DNA of 64,000 nucleotides from Azospirillum sp. TSO22-1 (GTDB taxonomy: Bacteria; Pseudomonadota; Alphaproteobacteria; Azospirillales; Azospirillaceae): positions 62,001 to 126,000 of the forward strand of contig NZ_LGQZ01000030.1 of the NCBI RefSeq assembly GCF_003116015.1. Direction: 5' to 3'. A program made the position numbers and the translations under genes. Below are positions 1-9,040 of the stretch, piece by piece. Numbering within the stretch: the first letter of the stretch is position 1; every line of letters starts with the position of its first letter. The notes under the pieces are model-generated. The model had not been told where the DNA came from. It searched no databases and was given only the letters and a program-made list of their open reading frames with translations.

Positions 1-507
1 CGCACCTTCGTGGCCGGCCTCGTGCTCGCCATCGCCGGTGCCGTCGTGCTGATGGGGCAGAGTTTCAAGCTGTCCACGGACGCGCTGTTCGGCGACGCGC
101 TGGGCCTCGTCACCGCCATGTTCTACGGCGGCTACATCCTGGCCGTCGGCCGCCTGCGCTCCGAGTTCTCGACCGCCACCATCATGACCTGGAGCGGCGG
201 CGTCACCGCTGTGGCGCTGCTGCCCCTCGCGCTGTACTCGGGCGAGAGTCTGGTCGTCGGCACCGCGTACGGCTGGGCGATCCTGCTGGGCCTCGCCCTG
301 TTCAGCCACGCCGGCGGGCAGAGCCTGATCGCCTACGCGCTGGCACACCTGCCGGCGTCCTTCTCCTCGGTCAGCCTGCTGGTGCAGCCGGCCGCCGCGG
401 CGGTGCTCGCCTGGGCGCTGCTGGACGAACCGCTGGGGCCGTGGCAGGCGGCGGGGGCGGTGATCGTTCTGCTGGGAATCCTGTTGGCACGACGGGGGTC
501 CCGATGA
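1..507 (+). CDS. EamA/DMT-family inner-membrane transporter, C-terminal part
   Basis: The reading frame is already open at base 1, so the N-terminal half lies outside the window; 168 codons remain. The visible part is a run of hydrophobic helices with short polar turns, including GLVLAIAGAVVLM, ILLGLALFSHAGGQSLIAYA and AAAAVLAWALLDEPLGPWQ. That last motif (a small-residue helix, then LDEPLGPWQ, then GAVIVLLGILLARR) is typical of the final helix pair of EamA drug/metabolite exporters. The family exports small metabolites or amino acids; the substrate cannot be told here. The stop overlaps a possible ATG of the next gene, but a better start for that gene lies 81 bases further on. Confidence 0.85.
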   Translation, partial: RTFVAGLVLAIAGAVVLMGQSFKLSTDALFGDALGLVTAMFYGGYILAVGRLRSEFSTATIMTWSGGVTAVALLPLALYSGESLVVGTAYGWAILLGLALFSHAGGQSLIAYALAHLPASFSSVSLLVQPAAAAVLAWALLDEPLGPWQAAGAVIVLLGILLARRGSR

Positions 508-584
508 AAACGCGCAAGGCTGTCAGTAATCCTCACGGGTTGACGCACCACCTTCGCACGGGTACGGAATCCGGAGTGAGTTCG

Positions 585-1355
585 ATGACGGGAGTTTCCA
601 GCGTGTCCGATGACTGTCCCGCCACGGGTTCCGACAGCACGCAGCGCATCTCCGACTGGGTGGCGGAGCGCATCCTCGACCGTATCGGCAAGGGCGATCT
701 CGAGCCCGGCCAGCGCCTGCCCGGCGAGCGTCAGCTGGCCGAGCAGCTGAACGTCTCCCGCGTGTCCGTCCGCGCCGCGCTGCAGAAGCTGAAGACGCAG
801 GGCTTCCTCACCGCCGTGCAGGGCGGCGGAACCCGGGTGGTGTCCTCGGCCGGCGGCATGGACGGCGCGCTGACCGAGATGGTGCGCGTCCAGCTGGGCA
901 ACCTCTACGACCTGGTCGAGATCCGCATCCAGCTGGAGACCTGGGCCGCCCGCCGCGCCGCCGAGCGCGGCAGCGAGGAGCAGATCGCCGCCATCGGCCA
1001 CATCGTCGCCACCATGTCGAAGCCCGGCGGCAACCGCAGCGCCGACGACATGGACTTCCACCTCGCCATCGGCCGCGCGGCGTCGAGCCCGGTGTACCTG
1101 CACCTGCTCTCGACCATCCGCGAGACGCTGGGCCAGATGGTGGAGTTCCACCACTCCCCCGCCTTCGCGGTGGACGAGGAGCGGATGTACCGCCACCACG
1201 TCGCCATCCACGCCGCCATCGCCGCCCACCGCCCCGACGACGCCGCCGAGGCGATGCGCGAGCACCTCGCCTGGGTGCTGCGCCGGTATCAGGAGATGGG
1301 CTCCGACGGCCCGACGCCGCTGTCGGGGGGAACGGGAACCGGCACCCCCGGTTGA
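585..1355 (+). CDS. FadR-subfamily GntR transcriptional regulator
   Basis: A protein of 256 aa with an N-terminal winged helix (ISDWVAERILDRIGKGDLEPG, then LPGERQLAEQLNVSRVSVRAALQKLKTQGFL) and a C-terminal helical FCD ligand-binding domain containing DFHLAIGRAASSPVY and HVAIHAAIAAHRPDDAAEAM, where Asp and His residues normally hold a metal. Such proteins repress genes for organic-acid or sugar-acid use until the acid binds. The ATG at 585 was chosen because GGAGTGAG lies just upstream; an in-frame ATG at 504 overlaps the stop of the transporter. It sits directly ahead of pyruvate kinase, so control of central carbon flow is possible but unproven. Confidence 0.85.
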   Translation: MTGVSSVSDDCPATGSDSTQRISDWVAERILDRIGKGDLEPGQRLPGERQLAEQLNVSRVSVRAALQKLKTQGFLTAVQGGGTRVVSSAGGMDGALTEMVRVQLGNLYDLVEIRIQLETWAARRAAERGSEEQIAAIGHIVATMSKPGGNRSADDMDFHLAIGRAASSPVYLHLLSTIRETLGQMVEFHHSPAFAVDEERMYRHHVAIHAAIAAHRPDDAAEAMREHLAWVLRRYQEMGSDGPTPLSGGTGTGTPG

Positions 1356-1438
1356 CATCCGCGACCATACGCTTCAGGTGATTGGCCGACCGGCTCCCGT
1401 CACCGCCCCTCCCCGCGCCGCCGACCAGGAAGACCACC

Positions 1439-2878
1439 ATGACCCGCACAGGCAGCCCGACCCGCCGCTTCCGCCTGACCAAGATCGTTGCGACGCTCGG
1501 GCCGGCGTCGTCCTCGCCGGAGATGATCCGCCGGCTGTTCGAGGCCGGCGTCGACATGTTCCGCCTGAACTTCAGCCACGGCAGCCACGCCGACCACGGC
1601 GAGCGCGTCAAGGCGATCCGCGCCCTGGAGCGCGAGACCGGCCGCCCCATCGCCATCCTCGCCGACCTGCAGGGGCCGAAGCTGCGGCTAGGCACCTTCG
1701 CCGGCGGCCCGATCGAGCTGGCGCCGGGGCAGAGCTTCCGCCTGGACCTCTCCAAGGAGCCCGGCGGCGCCGCGCGCGTCGGCATGCCGCATCCGGAGAT
1801 CTTCGCGGCGCTGGAGCCCGAGGCCGAGCTGCTGCTCGACGACGGCAAGGTCCGGCTGCGCGTCGTCTCCTGCGGGCCCGACCACGCCGACACCGTGGTG
1901 GTCAGCGGCACCCGGCTGTCCGACCGCAAGGGCGTCAACGTGCCCGGCGTCGTGCTGCCGCTGTCGCCGCTCACCGCAAAGGACCGCACCGATCTCGCCT
2001 TCGCCCTCGACCAGGGGGTGGACTGGGTGGCGCTCAGCTTCGTGCAGCGCCCCGAGGACGTCGCCGAGGGCCGCCGGCTGGTCGCCGGGCGCGCCGCGCT
2101 GATGTGCAAGATGGAGAAGCCGCAGGCGATCCAGCACCTCGACGAGATCATCGAGCTGTCGGACGGCCTGATGGTCGCCCGCGGCGACCTGGGCGTCGAG
2201 CTGCCGGCCGAGGACGTGCCGTCGATCCAGAAGCGCATCGTCCGCGACTCGCGGCGCGCCGGCAAGCCGGTGATCGTGGCGACGCAGATGCTGGAATCGA
2301 TGATCTCCGCCCCCGCCCCGACCCGCGCCGAGGCCTCGGACGTGGCAACCGCGGTGTTCGACGGCGCCGACGCGGTGATGCTCTCGGCCGAGACGGCGTC
2401 CGGCTCCTACCCCATCGAGGCGGTGTCGATGATGGAGCGCATCGCGCGCCGGGTCGAGCAGGACCCGATCTACCGCACCATCATGGACGCCCAGCACCCC
2501 GACCCGCAGCACACCGCCGCCGACGCCATCACCGCGGCGGCCCGGCAGGTGGCGCACACCATCGAGGCGGCGGCCATCGTTACCTACACCACCAGCGGCT
2601 CGACCACGCTGCGCGCGGCGCGCGAGCGCCCCGAGGTGCCGATCCTCTGCCTGACCTCCAGCATCGAGACGGCGCGCCGGCTGGCGCTGGCCTACGGCGT
2701 GCACAGCGTGCAGACCGAGGACGTCGAGAACTTCTCCGAGATGGTTCAGAAGGCCACCCGCATCGCCTTCGCCGACGGGCTGGCGAGCGAGGGCCAGCGC
2801 CTGGTCATCACCGCCGGCGTGCCCTTCGGCACGCCGGGCAACACCAACATCCTCAGGATCGCGTGGGTGGAGGGTTAA
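1439..2878 (+). CDS. pyk: Pyruvate kinase
   Basis: Converts phosphoenolpyruvate and ADP to pyruvate and ATP, the last step of glycolysis, in the cytoplasm. The 479-aa length fits bacterial enzymes. Seen in order: KIVATLGPASSSPEMIRRL, the active-site FRLNFSHGSHADH, ADLQGPKLRLG, the catalytic-Lys segment MCKMEKPQAIQHLDEII, the metal-binding MVARGDLGVELP, and the signature AVMLSAETASGSYPIEAV, followed by a C-terminal domain with TTSGSTT. The ATG at 1439 has AGGAAGA a few bases upstream; longer in-frame starts would add a Pro-rich tail not normal for the family. Its TAA overlaps the stop of the convergent AraC-family gene. Confidence 0.97.
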   Translation: MTRTGSPTRRFRLTKIVATLGPASSSPEMIRRLFEAGVDMFRLNFSHGSHADHGERVKAIRALERETGRPIAILADLQGPKLRLGTFAGGPIELAPGQSFRLDLSKEPGGAARVGMPHPEIFAALEPEAELLLDDGKVRLRVVSCGPDHADTVVVSGTRLSDRKGVNVPGVVLPLSPLTAKDRTDLAFALDQGVDWVALSFVQRPEDVAEGRRLVAGRAALMCKMEKPQAIQHLDEIIELSDGLMVARGDLGVELPAEDVPSIQKRIVRDSRRAGKPVIVATQMLESMISAPAPTRAEASDVATAVFDGADAVMLSAETASGSYPIEAVSMMERIARRVEQDPIYRTIMDAQHPDPQHTAADAITAAARQVAHTIEAAAIVTYTTSGSTTLRAARERPEVPILCLTSSIETARRLALAYGVHSVQTEDVENFSEMVQKATRIAFADGLASEGQRLVITAGVPFGTPGNTNILRIAWVEG

Positions 2879-3687
2879 CGCCCCCGCGCCAGCACCCCCG
2901 GCGTGTACCCGTAGCTCCGCTTGAACAGCCGCGTCAGGTGCGCCTGGTCGGCGAAGCCGGTGTCCACCGCGGCGTCGGCGATGGCCGCGCCTGCGGCGAT
3001 CAGCGCGTGGGCGCGGGCCAGCCGGGCCTGCATCTGCCAAGCGTGCGGCGGAAGGCCGTAAGCGCGGCGGAAGGCCCGCAGCAGGCGGAACCGCCCCACC
3101 CCGGTCGCCGCCTCCAGGTCGGCCAGCGTGACCGCCTCGGCCAGCCGGTCCGCGAGCTGCTCGCGCACCCGCGACGCCACCCCCTCGTCGGGGCCGCCGG
3201 GCAACGGTCGCGGACTCTGCGCCGAATGCACGCGGATCAGGTGGCCGAGCGCCGCCACCGCCCGGCTCTCGCGCTCCAGCGGCCCGGCGGCGCCCGGCGT
3301 GCGGAAGAAGCCGGCGACCAGCCGCACCGCCCGCGCGTCGCCGATGACGCCGGAGGCGAAGTCCGGCGGGCCGGATGCCCGGTCGTCCAGCTCGGCGCGC
3401 AGGCCGGCCAGGGCGGCAGGGGCGATGTGCATGGTCCAGTAGGACCAGCCGCGTTCGTCGGCCTCGCCGGTGTGGACCTCTCCAGGGTCGGCGAGGCACA
3501 GCGTGCCGGCCGGCGCCACCAGCCGGTCGCGGCGGTAGGCGAAGCGGTTGGCGCCGCGCGTCACCAGCCCGACCGTGTAGTCGTCGTGGAAATGCTTGGG
3601 GAACGAGCGGCGCACGTCGGCGCGCAGCACCTCGACGCCGCCCAGCACGTCGGCCAGCCGCCAGAACCGCACCCGGTCGCCGTCCAC
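2875..3687 (-). CDS. AraC-family transcriptional regulator
   Basis: A 270-aa protein. The N-terminal cupin-like sensor shows HFHDDYTVGLVTRG and PGEVHTGEADERGWSYWTMH, and the C-terminal 100 residues form the double helix-turn-helix: LADLEAATGVGRFRLLRAFR then AIADAAVDTGFADQAHLTRL and FKRSYGYTPG. The start is taken as GTG at 3687, which follows a GGGAGG site. Proteins with this AraC_binding arrangement usually sense a small metabolite, and several activate exporters. Its stop codon overlaps that of pyk, and its upstream region carries a 30-bp tandem duplication with a perfect palindrome that may affect its expression. The target is unknown. Confidence 0.88.
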   Translation of the reverse strand: MDGDRVRFWRLADVLGGVEVLRADVRRSFPKHFHDDYTVGLVTRGANRFAYRRDRLVAPAGTLCLADPGEVHTGEADERGWSYWTMHIAPAALAGLRAELDDRASGPPDFASGVIGDARAVRLVAGFFRTPGAAGPLERESRAVAALGHLIRVHSAQSPRPLPGGPDEGVASRVREQLADRLAEAVTLADLEAATGVGRFRLLRAFRRAYGLPPHAWQMQARLARAHALIAAGAAIADAAVDTGFADQAHLTRLFKRSYGYTPGVLARGR

Positions 3688-3696
3688 CGCCGCCTC

Positions 3697-3756
3697 CCTC
3701 ACGGCACCCGCGCCGTGGCCTTGAAGCCTCACGGCACGCGTGCCGTGGCCTTGAAG
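3697..3756. repeat. 30-bp tandem duplication containing an 18-bp palindrome
   Basis: Two adjacent 30-bp copies (3697-3726 and 3727-3756) differ at two positions. The second contains the perfect palindrome CACGGCACGCGTGCCGTG; in the first the palindrome is broken by the two differences. The right copy encodes the last residues and stop of the methyltransferase, and the left copy lies between that stop and the AraC gene. It could act as a weak terminator or as an operator for the AraC gene; no U-tract follows it. Confidence 0.9.
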
Positions 3757-4529
3757 AAGGTATAGCAGAACGCGCCCTGCCCGTCCGCGTCGGTCGCCAG
3801 CAGGTCGGCGATGCCGCGTTCCCACGCCTCCGGACCGAAGCCATGGTCGAGCGCTTGGGCGCGCACGCCCTCCAGCATCGGCACGATGATCCGCCGCACG
3901 AAGCCCTCGCGCAGCGCCGGATTGCCGGCGTCGGCATAGACCATCCGCGGCGACACCCGCACGTCGGCAAAGCCGGCGCCGGCCAGCAATCCATACAGCC
4001 GCCGCCCGATCATCGGGTCGCCGCCGAGCCGGCGCTGCGCCGCCACCAGTTCGTCCCACGCCGCGAGCGCCTCCGGCGTCTCCGGGTGGAAGCGGCAGGA
4101 CCCGTGGTCGCCTTCGACCACCATGACGGTACCGCCCGGCCGCACCATGCGCCGCAAGGCGGCGAGGGCCGGCCCGGGCTGCGCCAGATGCTCCAGCAGG
4201 AAGCAGACGAAGGCGTGGTCGAAGGAGGCGTCCGGGAACGGCCCGGCCAGCAGATCGCCCTGCCGCCACGTCACCTCCACAGCCCGCTTGCCGAGTCGGG
4301 CGCGGGCGCGGTCCAGTTGCCCGGCGTCGATGTCCATGCAGGTCGGGCGGATGCCGGGCGTGCCGTCCAGCAGGACGGCCGTCTGGCCGCCGGTGCCGCA
4401 GCCGGCCTCCAGCACACGGCTGCCGGGCGGAAACGCGGTGTCGTGGTGCAGCAGCGGGCGCAGGATCGCCGCCTGATCCGACAGCCGCTCCGCCTCGCGC
4501 GTCGAATAGCCGTGCACGTAACCGCCCAT
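3729..4529 (-). CDS. Class I SAM-dependent methyltransferase
   Basis: A 266-aa cytoplasmic protein. The SAM-binding motif I is VLEAGCGTGGQTAVL (about residues 40-54), followed by an acidic residue in CMDIDAGQLDRAR, motif II in ASFDHAFVCFLLEHL and motif III in RPGGTVMVVEGDHGS. The substrate is not predictable; the layout resembles UbiE/COQ5-like or small-molecule methyltransferases. The ATG at 4529 is preceded by GGGGGAGG; another ATG lies four codons upstream. The gene precedes the AraC regulator with only 41 bases between them, so the two may share a transcript. Its last codons lie inside the 30-bp tandem duplication. Confidence 0.85.
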   Translation of the reverse strand: MGGYVHGYSTREAERLSDQAAILRPLLHHDTAFPPGSRVLEAGCGTGGQTAVLLDGTPGIRPTCMDIDAGQLDRARARLGKRAVEVTWRQGDLLAGPFPDASFDHAFVCFLLEHLAQPGPALAALRRMVRPGGTVMVVEGDHGSCRFHPETPEALAAWDELVAAQRRLGGDPMIGRRLYGLLAGAGFADVRVSPRMVYADAGNPALREGFVRRIIVPMLEGVRAQALDHGFGPEAWERGIADLLATDADGQGAFCYTFFKATARVP

Positions 4530-4603
4530 GCCCTCCCCCATCGCCGTGACGGGAGAAGGCTAGCGGGACGGGCGGTGGGACGTCTTGAACGTTCTTGCAG
4601 GGG

Positions 4604-5179
4604 CTATAACGCCGCTCCGGCCAGCTGCTTGCGCAGCTTGTCGACCTGGTCGCGGACGCCGGTCATGTGCGGGTTGATGGCGAGCGCCGCCTCGAAGGCC
4701 TTGAGCGCGCCGGCCGGCTCGTCGATCGCGAGGTAGACCAGCCCCAGCCCGGCCAGCGCCGCGAAGTGGCGCGGCTCCAGCGCCAGCGTCTTGCCGATGT
4801 CGGCCACCGCCGCCGGGTAGTTGCCGAGCAGGTAGTGCGCGTTGGCCCGCTTGTTCCAGCCCTCGGCGTAGTCCGGCGCCATCGTGGTGATGCGCCCGAA
4901 CAGCGCGACCGCCTCCGTGTAGTCGTCCTTGTGCAGCAGTTGCACGCCGGCGTGCATCAGCGTCAGCACCTCGCGGCCGGGATAGTCCAGCCAGATCGTC
5001 CAGATCTGGTCCTCGATGGCGTCGGCCGCGGAGTCCGTGGGCGCGGTGCGCAGCTGGTTGAAGAGATCGCCCAGCCGCGTGTCGTCCTGCCGGGCGGCCG
5101 CGGGCGTGGCGAAGGCGAGGGAGCCGGCCAGGACGAACGCGGCCATGGCGGCCCGAAGAAAGGTGCGAGCGAGCGTCAT
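4604..5179 (-). CDS. Periplasmic TPR-repeat protein
   Basis: A 191-aa protein with a classical signal peptide (RTFLRAAMAAFVLAGSLAFA, cleavage expected near ATPAAA-RQ) followed by at least three tetratricopeptide units, for example DYTEAVALFGRITTMAPDYA, GNYPAAVADIGKTLALEPRH and GALKAFEAALAINPHMTGV. TPR domains bind partner proteins; here that would be in the periplasm. It lies 51 bases downstream of the hybrid histidine kinase on the same strand and could be co-transcribed, but nothing in it points to a specific partner. Confidence 0.85.
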   Translation of the reverse strand: MTLARTFLRAAMAAFVLAGSLAFATPAAARQDDTRLGDLFNQLRTAPTDSAADAIEDQIWTIWLDYPGREVLTLMHAGVQLLHKDDYTEAVALFGRITTMAPDYAEGWNKRANAHYLLGNYPAAVADIGKTLALEPRHFAALAGLGLVYLAIDEPAGALKAFEAALAINPHMTGVRDQVDKLRKQLAGAAL

Positions 5180-5230
5180 GCATCAAGGGTGGGAGGTGCG
5201 CGCACCCGCAACCAGGGACGCTTTTGTGGC

Positions 5231-7807
5231 TCACCCGTTGGGGGTGGCCTCCAGCGCCGCAGCCAGCGCGCTGCGCACCGCGGCGAAGGCGCCGGCCAGC
5301 CGCGGCAGCACCGCCGGCACCTCGGCCAGCCGCCCGCTCCGCGCCATCGCCTCCACTCCGGCGAAGGACTCCGCCAGCGCCCGCGCGCCGACCTGCCCGC
5401 AGGCCCCCTTGACGTAGTGCGCGGTGGTCTGCACCAGCGCGGCGTCGCCGGCCTCGGCGGCAGCGGCAAGTTCCGCCAGCTTGACCTCGATGTCGTGCAG
5501 GAAGACCGCGGCCGTGCGGCCCTGCAGGTCGACGCGGGCGTGCCGGCCGGCCTCGCGCAGCTCCGCCAGGACCTCGGGATCCAGCAGCGGCGGAGTCACG
5601 GATGGCGACGGGGGAACCAGGGCGGATGGCTCGGCTCCGGCGGTCCAGCGGTCGATCATCGCGCGCAGCTGCCGCTGCGAGTAGGGCTTGCCGAGCCAGT
5701 CGTCCATGCCGACGGCGCGGCAGCGCTTCAGGTCCTCCTCCATCACGCTGGCGGTCACCGCGACGATGGGGACGTGCCGGCCACCGGCCTCGTGCTCCAG
5801 CGCGCGCAACGCGCGCGTCGCCTCGAAGCCGTCCATCACCGGCATGTGGCAATCCATCAGCACGATGTCGTAGCGCGCGTGCCAGAACGCCTCCACCGCC
5901 TGCTGGCCGTCGTTGACCATGTCGGCCTGGTGGCCGAGCGAGCGCAGCAGGTGCCCCAGCAGCGTGCGGTTCACCTCATTGTCCTCCGCCGCCAGGATGC
6001 GCAGCGCGCGTGGCTCGGCCGGCTCGACCGGGGCAGCGGGGAAGACGGCCTCACGCCGGTCGGCCGTGGGCTCGGCCAGAGCGCCGGCCAAAGCGTCGGC
6101 CAAGTCCGACACGCGGACCGGCCCGCCGATCCAGCCGGCGACGGAGTGGTCGTCCTGGAACGCCGCATCGACGGTCGAGTTCGGACGGCCGACCAGGATC
6201 AGCGGCATCCGCCCGCGCAGCAGCGCCCGCGCCAGCACCGCCAGCGGGTCGGACGCCGGCCGGTCGTCGGGACCGAGGTAGACGACAGCGGGGACGGGCG
6301 TCTCCGCCCCGCGCGCCTGCGCCCGCACCACCTCGACCAGCGTGCTCTGCTCACCAACCGCCAGCGCGCTCACGCCGAGGACGGCGAGCGCGCGCTCCAG
6401 CCGCTCGCGCACCGCGGGGTCGCCGGCGACCGCCAGCACGGTCAGGCCGGTCGGCGGCGGCTCGGCGGCGGGTGCGGCCGTCTCGAGCTGCGCGGTGAAC
6501 CAGAAGGTGGAGCCGACGCCCAGCGCGCTCTCCACGCCGATGGCGCCGCCCATCAGCGTCGCCAGCTGCTTGCTGATGACGAGGCCGAGGCCGCTGCCGC
6601 CGTAGCGGCGGGTGACGGAATCGTCGGCCTGGACGAAGGCGGCGAAGATGCGCGCCTGGGTGTCGCGGTCGATGCCGATGCCGGTGTCCGCCACCTCGAA
6701 GCGGATCAGCCGCTCACCGCCCTCCGCCACCGCCGGGACCGCGCGCACTGTCACCTGGCCGTCCTCGGTGAACTTGACGGCGTTGGACAGCAGGTTGCCG
6801 ATCACCTGGCGCAGCCGCACCGGATCGCCGCGCACCCAGCGCGGCAGGCCCGGCGCGAAGTCGCAGGACAGCGTCACCCGCCGCTTGCGCGCCGCGCCGG
6901 AGAACAGCTCCACCGCATCCTCGACCAGACGCCAGAGGTCGAAGTCGCTGACGGTCAGGGTCAGGCGGCCGGCCTCGATCTTCGAGAAGTCGAGGACGTC
7001 GTTGATGATGCCCATGAGCGTCACCGCGGAGCCGCGGGCGATGGAGGCGAGCTGGCGCTGCTCGTCCGTCAGGTCGCCTTCCTGCAGCAGTTCCAGCATG
7101 CCCATCACGCCGTTCATCGGCGTGCGGATCTCGTGGCTCATGTTGGCGACGAAGCGCGACTTGGCACGGTTGGCGACGTCGGCCGCCTCCTTGGCCTGAC
7201 GCAGCTCAGCCATGGCGGATTCCAGCCGCTCGTTGGCGGCGGTGAGGGCGCGGGTGCGTTCCCACACGGCGTCGCCGATGAAGTGGAAGACCAGGATGCG
7301 CAGGGTGAGGAACAGCGCCAGCGCGATGGCGGCGCCGACCACGAAGGCGATCACCGCGTTGACCAGCACCGGCCACAGGCTGACCGTCAGCTCGACCCGG
7401 CCAACCGGTCGCAGCCCGTCCACCACCGCCGCCTCGCGCGTCAGCGTCGGCCAGGACGGCGCCCCGGGCACCCGCGCCACCACCCGGCCGGCACCGTCGT
7501 ACAGCAGCTCGGCGTAGGTGTTTTCGGCCAGTGGCTGGTTGGCGAGGATGTCGCGCAGCCGCTCGACCATGAAGGACCAGTGCTGCGGATAGGTGCCGAC
7601 GAGGCGCGACGCGCCGTCGGCGGAGAACTCCACGTGCGCCTGGGCGCGCGTCGCCGTCTCGACGTAGCCGGCGACGAAGACGCCGAGCGGCAGGGCCACC
7701 GCCACCACCGCCGACACCGCCATCAGCACCCACATCAGCACACGGCGCAGCCAGCGCGCGCGCCGCACGAAGGGTTCCGACAGCAGCTGGAGGGGCAGCC
7801 TATCCAT
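5231..7807 (-). CDS. Membrane hybrid sensor histidine kinase with receiver and Hpt domains
   Basis: About 858 aa. Order: helix 1 (residues 22-48), a small periplasmic loop of about 100 residues, helix 2 (148-172), a coiled linker, HisKA with [13 protein letters not shown] (phospho-His about 225), HATPase with DTGIGID and [10 protein letters not shown], a degenerate receiver (about 455-575), a complete receiver with AAEDNEVNR and the phospho-acceptor in [14 protein letters not shown] (Asp about 652), and a C-terminal Hpt domain with [10 protein letters not shown]. This is a full internal His-Asp-His phosphorelay whose output regulator is not next door. The chosen ATG overlaps the stop of the preceding binding-protein remnant; a second ATG three codons earlier is also possible. 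Confidence 0.92.
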   Translation of the reverse strand: MDRLPLQLLSEPFVRRARWLRRVLMWVLMAVSAVVAVALPLGVFVAGYVETATRAQAHVEFSADGASRLVGTYPQHWSFMVERLRDILANQPLAENTYAELLYDGAGRVVARVPGAPSWPTLTREAAVVDGLRPVGRVELTVSLWPVLVNAVIAFVVGAAIALALFLTLRILVFHFIGDAVWERTRALTAANERLESAMAELRQAKEAADVANRAKSRFVANMSHEIRTPMNGVMGMLELLQEGDLTDEQRQLASIARGSAVTLMGIINDVLDFSKIEAGRLTLTVSDFDLWRLVEDAVELFSGAARKRRVTLSCDFAPGLPRWVRGDPVRLRQVIGNLLSNAVKFTEDGQVTVRAVPAVAEGGERLIRFEVADTGIGIDRDTQARIFAAFVQADDSVTRRYGGSGLGLVISKQLATLMGGAIGVESALGVGSTFWFTAQLETAAPAAEPPPTGLTVLAVAGDPAVRERLERALAVLGVSALAVGEQSTLVEVVRAQARGAETPVPAVVYLGPDDRPASDPLAVLARALLRGRMPLILVGRPNSTVDAAFQDDHSVAGWIGGPVRVSDLADALAGALAEPTADRREAVFPAAPVEPAEPRALRILAAEDNEVNRTLLGHLLRSLGHQADMVNDGQQAVEAFWHARYDIVLMDCHMPVMDGFEATRALRALEHEAGGRHVPIVAVTASVMEEDLKRCRAVGMDDWLGKPYSQRQLRAMIDRWTAGAEPSALVPPSPSVTPPLLDPEVLAELREAGRHARVDLQGRTAAVFLHDIEVKLAELAAAAEAGDAALVQTTAHYVKGACGQVGARALAESFAGVEAMARSGRLAEVPAVLPRLAGAFAAVRSALAAALEATPNG

Positions 7808-8120
7808 CGGCGCCATCGGCCGGCAGCACGCCGTGGCGAAGCATGATCTCCCGTCCCTCGGCCGGGCGGACGAAGGCGGGATCGAAGGTGCCGCCCAGGA
7901 CGGCGCGGATACCCCCGGCGCTGCCGACACTGGCGGAAATGGTGATGGAAACGTCCGGATGCCGGCGGCTGTAGGCCGCGGCCAGCTCGCGCATGATGCC
8001 GAGCGGCCAGCCGCTGCCGCCCATGGTCAGGCTCTCGGCCCGAACGGCGGCCGGACCGCCGAAAACGGCGGCGAGCAGCAACGCGGCAACCCAGCGTGCC
8101 CGTGACCGCGCGCCGACCAT
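7800..8120 (-). CDS. Shortened PstS-like periplasmic binding protein, probable internal deletion
   Basis: 106 aa with a signal peptide ([18 protein letters not shown]) followed by [20 protein letters not shown] and a [20 protein letters not shown] segment, as at the N-terminus of phosphate-like binding proteins. After about residue 75 it changes directly to [20 protein letters not shown], which resembles the extreme C-terminus of the same family. Family members are about 250-270 aa, so roughly 150 central residues seem to be missing while the frame stays open. It overlaps the kinase start by 8 bases and was probably its sensory partner. Whether the remnant still folds or signals is unknown; it may be a pseudogene. 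ATG 8120 follows GGGGGGAAAGG. Confidence 0.6.
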   Translation of the reverse strand: MVGARSRARWVAALLLAAVFGGPAAVRAESLTMGGSGWPLGIMRELAAAYSRRHPDVSITISASVGSAGGIRAVLGGTFDPAFVRPAEGREIMLRHGVLPADGADG

Positions 8121-8133
8121 GGCCTTTCCCCCC

Positions 8134-8158
8134 AAAAACCTTAGTTGGGTAAAGGTTT
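8134..8158 (-). terminator. Possible weak intrinsic terminator after the DUF882 gene
   Basis: Read on the minus strand, AAACCTT and AAGGTTT form a 7-bp stem with a 9-nt loop followed by five T residues. It lies between the stop of the DUF882 gene and the start of the binding-protein remnant. The stem is short and AT-rich, so it is probably leaky. Confidence 0.35.
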
Positions 8159-8205
8159 AGTCCAGCGGGGCGGCCAAGCGCAAGGATTGCGCCGAATACG
8201 GGTGA

Positions 8206-8784
8206 TTACCACCGGCGCAGCGGGCCGACGTCGACGTGGACGAAGTTGCTGCTGGGATAGTAGCCGACACCGCCGGCGCGCAGGCTCAGCGCCGCCTTGT
8301 GCAGGGTGCGCAGCGGCAGGCCGGGCAGGCGGATGTCCACCGCCTTGCCGTCCATGTGGTAGCTGTGCGTGGCGACACCGTCGGGGTCGCTCTCGTGCAG
8401 CAGGGCGTTGGTCTGCGGCGAACGGTAGCCGGACACCACCTGGATCGGGCCGCGCGCACCGACGCGGTGCTGCAGATGGAACAGCACGTCCATCAGCCGC
8501 GGGTCGATGGGATGCACGGCGCCGTTGCGGTGGTCGCGCATCAGGCGGTTGATCTCGCGCATGCCCTCGCGCAGGTAGCGGCCCTGCGACCAGTAGGCGG
8601 CGCGGACCTGTTCGCCGGTGTGCAGGTTGACGAAGGAGAGCTGCCGCGGCGGCACCTTCATCAGGGCGTGGGATTCTTCGGGGTGGAGCACCGTAGCCGC
8701 GGCGGCCGCGGCAAACCCGAAACGCAAAAGCTCCCGACGACCGATGGTCATTGCCGGATTGGAGAGGGTGCCCTCATCCGCCAT
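8206..8784 (-). CDS. Tat-exported DUF882 / YcbK-like M15 peptidase-family protein
   Basis: 192 aa. The N-terminus carries a twin-arginine signal (GRRELLRFGF then a small-residue hydrophobic stretch). The mature domain shows HPIDPRLMDVLFHLQHRVG, the YRSPQTNALLH segment, the metal-ligand motif HSYHMDGKAVDIRLPG, and the C-terminal NFVHVDVG, which together match the D-Ala-D-Ala carboxypeptidase-like M15A/DUF882 fold. Expected location is the periplasm, acting on peptidoglycan or associated with it. ATG 8784 follows AAGGAGG; an ATG six codons earlier has none. It lies downstream of an L,D-transpeptidase on the same strand, a pairing that is common for DUF882 genes. Confidence 0.9.
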   Translation of the reverse strand: MADEGTLSNPAMTIGRRELLRFGFAAAAAATVLHPEESHALMKVPPRQLSFVNLHTGEQVRAAYWSQGRYLREGMREINRLMRDHRNGAVHPIDPRLMDVLFHLQHRVGARGPIQVVSGYRSPQTNALLHESDPDGVATHSYHMDGKAVDIRLPGLPLRTLHKAALSLRAGGVGYYPSSNFVHVDVGPLRRW

Positions 8785-8808
8785 ATGGCCTCCTTCACAC
8801 ACTAGCCC

Positions 8809-8825
8809 GCCCGTCTAGGACGGGC
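8809..8825 (-). promoter_or_regulatory. Hairpin in the leader of the DUF882 gene
   Basis: A perfect 7-bp inverted repeat, GCCCGTC and GACGGGC around a 3-nt loop, lies about 25 bases upstream of the DUF882 start, just before the ribosome-binding site. It could stabilise the message or modulate translation. A TTGACA hexamer with an AT-rich stretch lies further upstream near 8830-8880 on the minus strand, but no convincing -10 pairs with it. Confidence 0.35.
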
Positions 8826-9040
8826 CTCTACTCCGAACGAACGGGCTCTTTAGGCGGGTGCTACCTCCTTCTTGTCAAGCGACCAAAGGTTAACGGCCAC
8901 GTTAACGCTCCCATTTCCGCCCCTTTTCGTGTTTCGTTCCTGTAACGAAAAGGGCACAAAAAGTCTGCGTCGTGCGCAAAATGCGTCGACTCGGGGGCGA
9001 ATCGGAGATTAAGAATGAATCGCAATTGCGACGGCAGCGG

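Noticed and set aside
540-568. TTGACG-N17-TACGGA as a promoter for the FadR-type gene
   Set aside because: The -10 half is poor and the start of transcription would fall inside the ribosome-binding site.
1382-1438. TTG-started N-terminal extension of pyruvate kinase
   Set aside because: It would add 19 Pro-rich residues absent from the family, and the ATG at 1439 has its own AGGAAGA site.
8889-8906. Possible CtrA box: two GTTAAC sites in the DUF882 upstream region
   Set aside because: The two TTAA cores are separated by eight bases, while the CtrA box requires seven, and no flanking conservation can be judged. The near-match may still be worth a scan.
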